DNA of 64,000 nucleotides from Halonotius aquaticus. Its GTDB lineage: Archaea > Halobacteriota > Halobacteria > Halobacteriales > Haloferacaceae. The notes below the pieces were generated by a model. The model did no database searches. It worked only from the letters and a program-made list of their open reading frames with translations, and was not told the DNA's origin. Below are positions 25,338-33,657 of the stretch, one piece after another. The translations under genes and the position numbers were made by a program. The stretch is from contig NZ_QKNY01000008.1 of NCBI RefSeq assembly GCF_003605575.1, positions 1-64,000 of the forward strand. Direction: 5' to 3'. Position 1 is the stretch's first letter; each line of letters starts with the position of its first letter.

Positions 25338-26281
25338 TGGGTTGTCTCCGCTGGATCGGTCTGCTCGTTGTCCGCTGTCTCATTGCTGTCGTCGTCAGCA
25401 TCACCATCGGGGCCGCGATCCGCCCAGCCATCATAGAGATAGGATCGCTCGTAGCCCGCGCCGGTCACCGCGTCGCCGATGACCACCATCGCCGAGGCGC
25501 GGTAGCCGGCGTCCTTGACTTTCTCGCCGATGGTGCCGATTGTGCCGTAAATCACGTCCTCGTCGGGCCAGGAAGCGTGATAGACGACCGCGACCGGAAT
25601 CTCGGGATCGTGGCCGTCGTCGATGAGTCGATCCATCGTGTCGGCGACAGCGTGGGTGCCGAGATAGATACAGGTCGTCACGTCGCCCATCTCGACGAAC
25701 TCGCCGATGTGGTCGTCCTCCTCGGTCAGCGTCTTGCCCTGCGGGCGGGTGAACGCGACGTGGTTCGAGACCTCGTTGAGCGTGAGTTGGGTTCGGAGGG
25801 TCGCACTCGCCGCGAACGCCGAGGTGACACCGGGGACGAAGTAGGTGGGGACACCTTCGTGTTCGAGGGCGTCCATCTGTTCGAGGGCCGCGCCGTAGAT
25901 CGCGGGATCGCCGCTGTGCAGCCGGACGACGTTGCCGCCGTCCTCGTGGGCGTCCCGCATCAGCGGGATCAGCTCTTCGAGGTCTTTGCCGATGGATGAG
26001 ACCGTCTCGGCGTGGTCGCAATATTCCTCAAGGAGTTCGCTGTTGACCAGCGAGCCGGCGTGGACGACGAGGTCGGCGTCCTCCAGTAGTTCTTTGCCGG
26101 CAACCGTCAGCAGGCGTGGGTCACCGGGGCCGGCACCGACGAAGGGAATCCCCTCCTGTTCGTCGCCAGCATTGTGCTCGAAGATCCGGTCGTCGAGTTC
26201 GGCACGCCGCTGCTCGCCTTGGGCGTCGATAGCGGACTGGGGGTCGGTTTCGTCGTCGTCGGTCTCAACTGGCTCGCTCAT
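25334..26281 (-). CDS. cbiF: cobalt-precorrin-4 C11-methyltransferase CbiF
   Basis: A 315-residue SAM methyltransferase acting at C11. The methylase core (about 48-285) shows IPFVGAGPGDPRLLTVAGKE, VVRLHSGDPAIYGALEQMD-like sequence with GDPAIYGA, YFVPGVTSAFAASATLRTQL and FTRPQGKTLTEEDDH. It has acidic extensions at both ends (about 45 and 25 residues). It overlaps cbiG and cbiL by four bases each, so translation is coupled along the operon. Confidence 0.94.
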   Translation of the reverse strand: MSEPVETDDDETDPQSAIDAQGEQRRAELDDRIFEHNAGDEQEGIPFVGAGPGDPRLLTVAGKELLEDADLVVHAGSLVNSELLEEYCDHAETVSSIGKDLEELIPLMRDAHEDGGNVVRLHSGDPAIYGAALEQMDALEHEGVPTYFVPGVTSAFAASATLRTQLTLNEVSNHVAFTRPQGKTLTEEDDHIGEFVEMGDVTTCIYLGTHAVADTMDRLIDDGHDPEIPVAVVYHASWPDEDVIYGTIGTIGEKVKDAGYRASAMVVIGDAVTGAGYERSYLYDGWADRGPDGDADDDSNETADNEQTDPAETTQ

Positions 26282-26997
26282 GCGCGCTCCTCCACCCCGG
26301 TCGCGTCGCCCAACTCCTCGAACCGGGCGGTCGCGGGTTCGATATCGAGGTCGCGCTTGACCGCATACGCCAGCGTGTAGTAGTCGCGTTCGTCGATTTC
26401 CGCTGGATCGTCGGTGATGACGGTCTCACCGTGCTCCATGTAGAGCCGCCGACCGTAGGTCACGTCGTAGCCCGCGGCGACCAGCTTCTCGTGGGTCGCT
26501 GGCGCGTCGGTGACTTTGAACAGGATCATTCGGTCGGGGCCGGTCGGCGCGTGGCCGTTGGCAGCTTCTCGCAACGCGAGGCCTGCGCCGGCTTCGATTT
26601 CGACATCAAACGCGGTCGCAAACGCCGTCATCGCGCTGATGCCGGGGACGATCTCGACGTCCACGTCGGGGTGGAAGGCATCGAGCGTGCGTCGCAGGTG
26701 GCCGAACGTCGAGTAGACGTTCGGATCGCCCAGTGTGACGAAGGCGGCGTCGCCATCGCGGGCTTGCGGGGCGATTTCGGCGGCGGCTTCTTTCCACGCC
26801 GCTCGCAGTTTCTCCTCGTCGCGGGTCATCGGGAAATCGAGGTCGCCAATCTTCGCCTCGTCGACGTGGTTCAGTGCGACCGTCCGCGAGAGACGGCCCG
26901 GCGAGTAGACCACGTCGACCGATTCCAGCACCTCCTTGCCGCGAACCGTCACAAGATCAGCTTGGCCAGGGCCGAGACCGATGCCGTAGAGGGTCAT
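26278..26997 (-). CDS. cbiL: cobalt-factor II C20-methyltransferase CbiL
   Basis: A 239-residue tetrapyrrole methylase. LYGIGLGPGQADLVTVRGKE opens the protein, FVTLGDPNVYSTFGHLRRTL holds the SAM-site motif, and EIVPGISAMTAFATAFDVEI follows. It methylates C20 of cobalt-factor II, the first committed step after cobalt insertion by CbiX. Second gene of the operon, coupled on both sides. Confidence 0.94.
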   Translation of the reverse strand: MTLYGIGLGPGQADLVTVRGKEVLESVDVVYSPGRLSRTVALNHVDEAKIGDLDFPMTRDEEKLRAAWKEAAAEIAPQARDGDAAFVTLGDPNVYSTFGHLRRTLDAFHPDVDVEIVPGISAMTAFATAFDVEIEAGAGLALREAANGHAPTGPDRMILFKVTDAPATHEKLVAAGYDVTYGRRLYMEHGETVITDDPAEIDERDYYTLAYAVKRDLDIEPATARFEELGDATGVEERA

Positions 26998-27575
26998 TGT
27001 GTGGCCTCCGTTCGTTCGCCGTCGTCACTGCCGCTCGCACTGCCGACCAGCATGTAGACCGGATTGTCGGAGTTGAAGCTCGTCGCACCGGCGAGTTCGT
27101 AGCCGTGGCTGACCTGGAACTGGATGACTTCCTCCAGAATCCCGCGCTCGCGGAAGGCTTCGGTCGCGCGGCCGGCGACTTCGAGCCGCGAGACGTTCAT
27201 CACGATCCGGTCGATTGCGGTGTCGACAGCGTGATCGAGCACGGCTTCGAAGTTCCGGCTCCCGCCGAGAAAGAGCGCGTCGGCGTCGTCGGGCAACCCC
27301 TCTGGGGCCTCGGCGTTTCGGAGGTCGATATCGGCGGTGGTCGACTCTTCGTTGGCCGCCAGGTTTTGCTCGGTTACGTCGAGTCGGTCGGCCTTGCGTT
27401 CGAGGGCGGTCACGCGGCCGGCGCGGCGGGCCGCTTCGATGGTGACCGCGCCGGTACAGGAGCCAACCTCAGCGAAGTGATCGTCCGGGCCGAGATCGAG
27501 TTTGCCGAGCGTGACCGACCGGACTTCCGACTTGGTCGGTCCCGCTTTGGCGTCGTGTGGCAGTGCGATGGGCAT
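26994..27575 (-). CDS. cbiT: cobalt-precorrin-6B C15-methyltransferase (decarboxylating) CbiT
   Basis: About 193 residues with a Rossmann-type SAM methyltransferase fold: TKSEVRSVTLGKLDLGPDD, then HFAEVGSCTGAVTIEAAR (SAM-binding glycine loop), then FLGGSRNFEAVLDHAV. CbiT methylates C15 and removes the C12 acetate carboxyl. The start is placed at 27575 (MPIALPHDA) because the TATA box lies 28 bp ahead; the ATG one codon earlier is equally possible. First gene of the ten-gene operon. Confidence 0.93.
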   Translation of the reverse strand: MPIALPHDAKAGPTKSEVRSVTLGKLDLGPDDHFAEVGSCTGAVTIEAARRAGRVTALERKADRLDVTEQNLAANEESTTADIDLRNAEAPEGLPDDADALFLGGSRNFEAVLDHAVDTAIDRIVMNVSRLEVAGRATEAFRERGILEEVIQFQVSHGYELAGATSFNSDNPVYMLVGSASGSDDGERTEATQ

Positions 27576-27598
27576 CATCCCGACTCTCAAACCGGATC

Positions 27599-27606
27599 GA
27601 TAAAAC
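27599..27606 (-). promoter_or_regulatory. TATA box of the cbiT-DUF3209 operon
   Basis: The minus strand reads GTTTTATC, centred 25-28 bp before the cbiT start codons, consistent with a leaderless transcript. No cobalamin riboswitch-like structure fits in this space. Confidence 0.6.
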
Positions 27607-27688
27607 AATTGTGCTTGGGGTAGCGAAAGTTAGATTGTATACCGTATCGGCTCCTACCTACCTGAACGATATGATACTCAGGTCACCG

Positions 27689-29275
27689 CTATGCGTCCAG
27701 AATGTAGTCAGCCGCTTTCTCGGCGATCATGGTCGTCGGGGCGTCCGTGTTTCCGCTGGTGATCTGCGGCATGATCGAGGCATCAACAACGCGGAGGCCA
27801 TCGATCCCGTGGACAGCGAGCTGGTCGTCAACGACCGCCATCTCATCGTCACCCATCTTGCAGGTTCCCACGGGATGATAGAGTGATTCGGCCGTCTCAC
27901 GGATATGCTCGATCAGCTCTTCGTCCGATTGGGCATCGGCACCCGGCGCTACCTCGTCGCCGCGGTACTCGTCGAACGGGGCGGCTTGCAGGATTTCGCG
28001 GACTAATTTGACCCCTTCGAGCAGGACTTCTAGATCGTCACCTTCGGTCAGGTACTGCGGATCGATGACCGGATCTGCCGTTGGCTCGTCCGATCGAAGC
28101 CTGATCTCTCCACGACTCTCCGGGTGAAGACACAGCGCGCCAAGCCAGAACCCATGCCCGTCGGGGTTGTCGAACCCGTGGTTAACCGAGTACGAGGGGC
28201 CGAAGTGGAACTGGATGTCGGGGCGATCAGAGTCCTCCGACACGGATGTGAAGCCGCCGGCCTCAGCGACGTTTGAGGTCAACGGCCCGCGTTTCAAGAC
28301 CAGATACTTGAGTAGGTTCCACAGTGAGTCCGCCCCTTCCAGCGTGATCGATTTCTCGCAGGCATAATTGATCTTCACTTGGAGGTGATCCTGCAGATTC
28401 TTGCCGACACCGGGGAGATCCTGCACGACCGAAATATTGTGGGCTTCGAGATGCTCTGCCGGCCCAACGCCGGACAGCATGAGCAGTTGCGGTGAGTTGA
28501 TCGTCCCTGCGGACAGAATGACTTCCTCGGCGGCATCGACCGTTTCAGTTGATCCGTCTTTGACGTACTCCACGCCGACTGCCGTGTGGCCGTCGAACCG
28601 AACCTGCGTTACCTGTGCACCGGTGGTCGCAGTCAGGTTCGACCGATCAAGCACCGGTTTGAGATAGCCGTCGGCAGCACTGTGTCGCTGGCCGTCCTTC
28701 TGTGTCACCTGATAGAGCCCCACACCGGACTGCTCGCCGGCGTTGAAATCGTCGTTGTGGGGCAGGCCGACCGTCTCTCCCGCCTCGATGAACGCCTCGG
28801 TGAGTTCGTTTGGCTGCTGGAGGTCGGCCACGTTGCGTGGGCCGCCGGTACCGTGATACTCGGAGGGTCCGCGTTCGTTGTGTTCAGCCCGATTGAAATA
28901 GTCCAGCGCGTCGTCGTAGGCCCAGCCATCGTTGCCGAGGTCAGCCCAGTGATCGTAGTCTGCGGGGTGACCGCGCGCATAGATCATCGCATTGATCGAA
29001 CTCGATCCACCGAGAGTTTTCCCGCGTGGCCAGTAGCACTCCCGGTCGTTCAGTTCGGGCTGTGGTTCGGTGTCGAAGGCCCAGTCGACCTCGGATTTGA
29101 ATAACTCTGAAAACGCCGCTGGAATGCCGATTTCATTTTTCTCATCAGGGGTGCCCGCTTCCAACAGCAGCACGTCTGTGTTGTCGTCGGCCGAGAGCCG
29201 ATTGGCGAGGACACACCCCGCCGATCCCGCGCCAACGATCACGTAGTCATAGGGTTCGCCACCTGCGGTTGACAT
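27689..29275 (-). CDS. GMC-family FAD oxidoreductase (choline dehydrogenase-like)
   Basis: A 528-residue flavoenzyme that oxidises an alcohol. The FAD-binding motif YVIVGAGSAGCVLANRLSAD lies at 10-29, and the GMC signatures are GKTLGGSSSINAMIYARG (about 85-102) and SAGTINSPQLLMLSGVG (about 255-271). The C-terminal catalytic region is YHPVGTCKMG with the active-site His, and NTDAPTTMIAEKAA ends the FAD domain. Choline, another alcohol or a hydroxylated acid could be the substrate. A minus-strand TATA (29302-29308) lies 30 bp ahead. It separates the two cobalamin operons, probably by chance. Confidence 0.92.
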   Translation of the reverse strand: MSTAGGEPYDYVIVGAGSAGCVLANRLSADDNTDVLLLEAGTPDEKNEIGIPAAFSELFKSEVDWAFDTEPQPELNDRECYWPRGKTLGGSSSINAMIYARGHPADYDHWADLGNDGWAYDDALDYFNRAEHNERGPSEYHGTGGPRNVADLQQPNELTEAFIEAGETVGLPHNDDFNAGEQSGVGLYQVTQKDGQRHSAADGYLKPVLDRSNLTATTGAQVTQVRFDGHTAVGVEYVKDGSTETVDAAEEVILSAGTINSPQLLMLSGVGPAEHLEAHNISVVQDLPGVGKNLQDHLQVKINYACEKSITLEGADSLWNLLKYLVLKRGPLTSNVAEAGGFTSVSEDSDRPDIQFHFGPSYSVNHGFDNPDGHGFWLGALCLHPESRGEIRLRSDEPTADPVIDPQYLTEGDDLEVLLEGVKLVREILQAAPFDEYRGDEVAPGADAQSDEELIEHIRETAESLYHPVGTCKMGDDEMAVVDDQLAVHGIDGLRVVDASIMPQITSGNTDAPTTMIAEKAADYILDA

Positions 29276-29390
29276 GCTATCACACCATCGAAAACAGCGG
29301 CATAAATCCCACAGTATCGCAGCGACGACCCGTGAACCGCTGGGGGAGCGGTCACCGGGCGGCTCGCGCTTCCGTTTGTTTTGGAATCTG

Positions 29391-29400
29391 ATAAATTAAG
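29391..29400 (+). promoter_or_regulatory. TATA box of the FilR1-type regulator
   Basis: ATAAATTAAG is centred about 31 bp before the ATG at 29427, giving a leaderless or near-leaderless transcript. The divergent GMC gene has its own TATA box about 85 bp away. Confidence 0.5.
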
Positions 29401-29426
29401 TAGGAGGCCCACGGGGATATGGGTGA

Positions 29427-30287
29427 ATGCCGTCGCAGTCGCCAAACGAGTTTGTCCTCACGTCCTCGGTGCGGACAGAGATCGTGCTTCGGGTCGCCGA
29501 GCGTGTGACACCGACCGACATGCTGCTGTCCGAAATCATGGCGAGCGACTCAGCGATCTACGACGCACTTGGGACGCTGCGGGATCGTGGGCTGCTGACC
29601 CAAAGCGACACCGGGTGGGAACTCACGGCCCACGGCTCGCTTGTCGCAGACAGCGTCGAGGCATGGCAGTCCTCGGAAGCGTTTCTCGAAACGAATCCGA
29701 TGTTCTGGAAAACCCACCGCACCAGCGTCATTCCACCACAGTTTCGTCGACGACTGCCAGAGATCGGCGACTACGAGATCATCCGCGATACGCCGCAGGA
29801 TCCCAATCGATCTGAAGACGTGGCTATCAGTATCCTGGAATCGGCCGACGCCTGTGAGTTGACAACGCCGTACTACTCACGCCGCCATCAGGAGGCGATC
29901 CCAACGACCCCCGACACACGCTTGTTGGTCACTCGCGGCGTGATTGATGTCAGTTTCCAGCGGTACAAGGACGGCCACCGCGAGGAACTAAACAACTTAG
30001 CGCCAGCGACCATCCGGCTGACTGACTGCCAGTTCGCGTCGGTTGTCACCGACGAGAAACTAAAATTCGAACTGCTGACAGTGAGCGGGCCTGCGACGGA
30101 TCGATACGACGAGCCTGGATCGACTGACCCGTCAGACCGTGGCTCGGTCGCTGACACCACGGCCCTGTTTGTCTCTGAGACTGAGGCAGCACTTCAGTGG
30201 GGCCGCGACCTCTTTGCAATGCTCTGGGCGGAGTCAGATCCGCTCGACCCGTACGTCAAACGCAATTTCCCCGACCTGTGGGAGTGA
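29427..30287 (+). CDS. HTH regulator with FilR1 (DUF1724-like) domain
   Basis: A 286-residue transcription regulator. A winged helix occupies about 10-85 (SSVRTEIVLRVAERVTPTDM, then MASDSAIYDALGTLRDRGLL). The middle segment YEIIRDTPQDPNRSEDVAIS begins the domain of FilR1-type archaeal regulators, continuing through TRLLVTRGVIDVSF to the C-terminal RDLFAMLWAESDPLDPY. It is divergent from the GMC oxidoreductase and may control it; that link is inferred from position. Confidence 0.82.
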   Translation: MPSQSPNEFVLTSSVRTEIVLRVAERVTPTDMLLSEIMASDSAIYDALGTLRDRGLLTQSDTGWELTAHGSLVADSVEAWQSSEAFLETNPMFWKTHRTSVIPPQFRRRLPEIGDYEIIRDTPQDPNRSEDVAISILESADACELTTPYYSRRHQEAIPTTPDTRLLVTRGVIDVSFQRYKDGHREELNNLAPATIRLTDCQFASVVTDEKLKFELLTVSGPATDRYDEPGSTDPSDRGSVADTTALFVSETEAALQWGRDLFAMLWAESDPLDPYVKRNFPDLWE

Positions 30288-30340
30288 CACAGATCGTATT
30301 GTGTGGCTGCGTCGTGTTCAGGACGGATCGGAAGTTGACA

Positions 30341-30348
30341 GATATATC
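30341..30348 (+). promoter_or_regulatory. TATA box of the TFS-like gene
   Basis: GATATATC is centred about 29 bp before the ATG at 30374, consistent with leaderless transcription. Confidence 0.5.
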
Positions 30349-30373
30349 CGACGCCCGTGCATTCTGACAGTGT

Positions 30374-30691
30374 ATGCAATTCTGTGATGAGTGTGGGTCG
30401 CTGATGCACACGGCGGGCGACAGGTGGGTGTGTCGCTCCTGTGAAAACGAGGCACCCCGGGACGCCGAGGCAGAAGCGGCGATGACGACCCAGGATGGAC
30501 AGCAAACCGACGAGACACCCGCTGTCGCCGACGCGACGCAGGACGCCAGCGAGACGGTCGAAGAGTCCTGTCCGGCCGAAGGCTGCGACAGCGACCGGGC
30601 TTCCTCGGAGATGATGCCGAAGCCGGGCGGCTCCTACGAGGTTCGGTTGTTCACCTGCGTCGAGTGCGGTCATAAGTGGCGCGAGACCTGA
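30374..30691 (+). CDS. TFS/RPA12-like zinc-ribbon protein lacking the catalytic acidic pair
   Basis: A 105-residue relative of transcription factor S, which helps stalled RNA polymerase cleave its transcript. The N-terminal ribbon FCDECGSLMH with VCRSCEN is intact, as is the C-terminal ribbon CPAEGCDSD with FTCVECGHKWRET. Canonical TFS has an acidic Asp-Glu hairpin tip between the C-ribbon cysteines. Here that stretch reads SSEMMPKPGGSYEVRLF, with no adjacent Asp-Glu. It may bind polymerase without stimulating cleavage. Confidence 0.82.
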   Translation: MQFCDECGSLMHTAGDRWVCRSCENEAPRDAEAEAAMTTQDGQQTDETPAVADATQDASETVEESCPAEGCDSDRASSEMMPKPGGSYEVRLFTCVECGHKWRET

Positions 30692-30851
30692 CGGCGTCAC
30701 TTCCCTGTTGAGCCGTCGACTTCGCCCGCTGCATCTCTATCCTGTACTCTCTTTCTCGAATCGCGGTTGGCAACAACGATCAGATCGCCGCCGCCGCGAA
30801 TCTTCGTTTTGCGGTGTCAATGTCGGTACTACTCCTCTGATTGCGGCCGAC

Positions 30852-32165
30852 TCAGGGCTCGATCAGGCCGAGAAACCGGTCGAAAGCACCGCTTTCGGCG
30901 TGCACGTGGGCGTACGTCCCGAGCGAATCGTAGGCCATGAGGCCGTCGTGGTCGCCGTCGATGCCGTCGCCACGGCGCACATCGAAGGCGAACCGCGCGT
31001 CGCTGTCGACGCTCGCCTCCGAGTAGTGGAACTCGTGGCCGCGGATCGACTCGCCGCTGCCCGCGGTCAGCGTCTCCGTCGTAGCGTCGAGTTCGACGTG
31101 ATCGAGCGCCTGATACCGGTCGCGCATCGTCACGTCCGCTGGCAGAATCCCGGCCATCTCGTAGGTGTCGCCATCGACGATCGTCAGCGACTGACTCATC
31201 GCCATTAGGCCGCCGCACTCGCCGAAGACCGGCAGGCCGTCGCTGGCCTGCTCGCTGAGGTCGGCAAGCGTCGGCGACGACGCCAACGCCTCAGCGTGAA
31301 GTTCGGGATAGCCACCCGGTAGATAGACGCCGTCGCAGTCGGGCACCGGATCGCCGGCGACCGGCGAGAACGTCTTGACGGTCGCCCGCTCGCGGAGCCG
31401 TTCGATGGTTGCTGGATACCGGAAGCAGAATGCGGCGTCGCTGGCGACGGCGACCGTCGCGTTCGTCGGCTCGGCGGCGTGTGGTTCGGTATCGGCTGAG
31501 GGTTCCGAGGGGTCTCGTGTCACATCGACCAGTCCCTCAGTGTTAAGATACGCGGCAGCCTCGGCGAGCGCATCATGGGGGAGCGCGGCTTCCTCACCCA
31601 TCTCCAAGCCAAGGTGCCGATCCGGAATTTCGAGGTCGCTTGATGGCGGAATCCGCCCGAAGTAATCGAGTTCGTCGGGTAGCGCGTCTCGGATTCCCTG
31701 CTCATGGCGGCCGCCGTGGGCGCGCTGGGCGACGACACCAGCCACGTCGATGTTGCGGTCGATGGTCGCCGCGTACTCGCGGAACCCGTAGGCTGTGGCG
31801 GCGACGCTCTCCATGCCGGCCTTCGCGTCGACGACGAGGACGACCGGCAGATCGAGGGCTTCGGCGACCATCGCCGTGCTGGAGCCATCACCGTCGTAGA
31901 GACCCATCACGCCCTCAATGACGCAGATATCGCCATCGCCGCGGGCGTAGTTGCGAGTGATCCCCTCGGCGCCTTCCAGCCACAGATCGAGCGTGCGTGA
32001 GGGCCGGCCGGCAATCGCCTCGTGGTGGCTCGGGTCGATGAAGTCCGGGCCGGCCTTCGCCGGCTGTATCTTGTAGCCCGCATCATCGAGCGCGTGGATG
32101 ATGGCGAGCGTGGCGACGGTCTTACCGACGCCGGAACTCACGCCGCCGAGGACGAACCCCTTCAT
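30852..32165 (-). CDS. cbiA: cobyrinate a,c-diamide synthase CbiA
   Basis: A 437-residue glutamine-dependent amidase of the corrin side chains a and c. The N-terminal P-loop domain has MKGFVLGGVSSGVGKTVATL (residues 1-20), KAGPDFIDPSHHEAIAGRPS and VIEGVMGLYDG. The C-terminal type 1 glutamine amidotransferase domain has VYLPGGYPELHAEAL, the catalytic Cys in FGECGGLMAM and a late His in GHEFHYSE. It overlaps cbiE by four bases and ends the cobN-cbiC-cbiE-cbiA operon. Confidence 0.94.
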   Translation of the reverse strand: MKGFVLGGVSSGVGKTVATLAIIHALDDAGYKIQPAKAGPDFIDPSHHEAIAGRPSRTLDLWLEGAEGITRNYARGDGDICVIEGVMGLYDGDGSSTAMVAEALDLPVVLVVDAKAGMESVAATAYGFREYAATIDRNIDVAGVVAQRAHGGRHEQGIRDALPDELDYFGRIPPSSDLEIPDRHLGLEMGEEAALPHDALAEAAAYLNTEGLVDVTRDPSEPSADTEPHAAEPTNATVAVASDAAFCFRYPATIERLRERATVKTFSPVAGDPVPDCDGVYLPGGYPELHAEALASSPTLADLSEQASDGLPVFGECGGLMAMSQSLTIVDGDTYEMAGILPADVTMRDRYQALDHVELDATTETLTAGSGESIRGHEFHYSEASVDSDARFAFDVRRGDGIDGDHDGLMAYDSLGTYAHVHAESGAFDRFLGLIEP

Positions 32166-32926
32166 GCGACCTCCCGCCGCACAGCGAGCACCGACAGATC
32201 CGAAAACTGCGTGTCGTCGGGTTCCGAGCCACCGGCGTGGTCGCACAGCGCGCCGAGCGACGACCGCGTGATCGACTCGTCGTCGTGGGTGAGTTTTTCC
32301 AGCACCAATGCCTCTAATTCGGGGTCAGCTCCGTGATCCAGCAGGTGCGCCGCGATGTCGCCGGGCATCCAGTCGAACGGCCGCGGTAAGACGAGGAGGT
32401 GCCGCTCGCCGACGGCCGCGGTGAGCCGCTCGATGTCGGCGGTGATGTCGCCGCTCTTGTGCAGTGTGACGAACTCGGTGTCTTCCATCGGCGTTCGGGC
32501 GCGGCTCGCCGCGATCTGCAGCGAGGAGATGCCAGGAATCACACGTACCGGCCGGTCAACCACCTCCTGTACCTTGCCGACGAACTGGTAGCCGGAGTGG
32601 TTCGGATCGCCCATCAGCACGGCTGTCCCGTGTTCGCCGTCGGCAACGCGGTCGGCGAACGTTGTCAGTGCCTCACGCTCATCCTTGTACCCGCAGGTCA
32701 GCAGATCAGCGTCGGTCTCCTCGGCGATGAACTCAACAACAGTCTCGAAGCCGACGACGACATCGGCGTCCGCGATTGCGTGGCGGCCGCGCGGCGTCAG
32801 GTAGTCGAGGTTGCCGGGGCCGATCCCGACCGCATGAACGGGTTCGGCGTCGTCGTCGAGCGTTTCAGCTTCGGTGGCCGCTACGGTCGCCGGATCGGGG
32901 CCGGAATCGAGGTCGTAGTCGCTCAC
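32162..32926 (-). CDS. cbiE: cobalt-precorrin-7 C5-methyltransferase CbiE
   Basis: A 254-residue tetrapyrrole methylase. The core starts at about 30 with VHAVGIGPGNLDYLTPRGRH and continues with TAVLMGDPNHSGYQFVGKVQ and RVIPGISSLQIAASRARTPM. CbiE methylates C5; its usual partner CbiT (C15) is in the other operon at 26994, unfused. The start codon is GTG. It overlaps cbiC and cbiA by four bases each. Confidence 0.93.
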   Translation of the reverse strand: MSDYDLDSGPDPATVAATEAETLDDDAEPVHAVGIGPGNLDYLTPRGRHAIADADVVVGFETVVEFIAEETDADLLTCGYKDEREALTTFADRVADGEHGTAVLMGDPNHSGYQFVGKVQEVVDRPVRVIPGISSLQIAASRARTPMEDTEFVTLHKSGDITADIERLTAAVGERHLLVLPRPFDWMPGDIAAHLLDHGADPELEALVLEKLTHDDESITRSSLGALCDHAGGSEPDDTQFSDLSVLAVRREVA

Positions 32927-33657
32927 TGCTCGCCCTCGGGATACAGGTCTATCTCTCCATCTCGCACGTCGCTGGCGACGTGAATCAGTTCGTTCGTCAG
33001 TGCGGCCGCCAGCCCGCTGCCGCCGCGGCGACCGACGTTCGTGATCGCCGGCACGTCGTACTCGGCGGCGACTTCGCGGATGCGCTCGCGGCTCTCGACG
33101 GCTTTGACGAAACCGACTGGCGTAGCGACGATGACGGCGGGGCGGGTGCCGTTTTCGATGCAGTCTGCGAGCGCGAACGCGGCGGTCGGCGCGTTGCCGA
33201 TGACGGCGATGGCGTCTTCGTAGACGCCCTGTTTGTCGAGTTCGAGCACCGACGCGGCGGTACGAGTCATTCCGGTTTCATTGGCGAGTTCCGCGCCGTT
33301 GCCGATGGCCTTCCGCTTCTCGCAGTTGTGACCGCGACCCGTCACGCCTGCTTTCGACATCGTGATGTCGGTAACGATGGTTGTTTCGCGGTTAACGGCG
33401 CGCGCACCGGCACGGATCGGCGCGGCGTCGTCCGCGTTGCCGGCGTCGTCGGTGCCGGTGAACTGAAGGAGATGCTGGAACTCGATGTCGCCCATCGAGT
33501 GGACGGCCTTCTGGCGGAACCGATCCGCGAGCGTCTCGTCGGGGACGAACTGGCGGACGATATCCATGCTCGTTTCGGCGATATCCATCGCCTCCTGTGT
33601 CGTTGCGCCAAGATCGGCGTACTCCTCATCGACATCGGCTGTGTTGGATTCAGTCAT
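32923..33657 (-). CDS. cbiC: cobalt-precorrin-8 methylmutase CbiC
   Basis: A 244-residue enzyme that moves the C11 methyl to C12 to form cobyrinate. Family motifs are VHSMGDIEFQHLLQF with the catalytic His, TIVTDITMSKAGVTGR, FALADCIENGTRPAVIVATP and VGFVKAVESRERIREVAAEY, followed by NVGRRGGSGLAAALTNEL. It overlaps cobN by eight bases and cbiE by four. Confidence 0.95.
   Translation of the reverse strand: MTESNTADVDEEYADLGATTQEAMDIAETSMDIVRQFVPDETLADRFRQKAVHSMGDIEFQHLLQFTGTDDAGNADDAAPIRAGARAVNRETTIVTDITMSKAGVTGRGHNCEKRKAIGNGAELANETGMTRTAASVLELDKQGVYEDAIAVIGNAPTAAFALADCIENGTRPAVIVATPVGFVKAVESRERIREVAAEYDVPAITNVGRRGGSGLAAALTNELIHVASDVRDGEIDLYPEGEQ

Noticed and set aside
27576-27688. Cobalamin riboswitch upstream of the cbi operon
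   Set aside because: The TATA box sits 25-28 bp before the start codon, so the transcript has essentially no leader; no B12-box-like sequence was seen.
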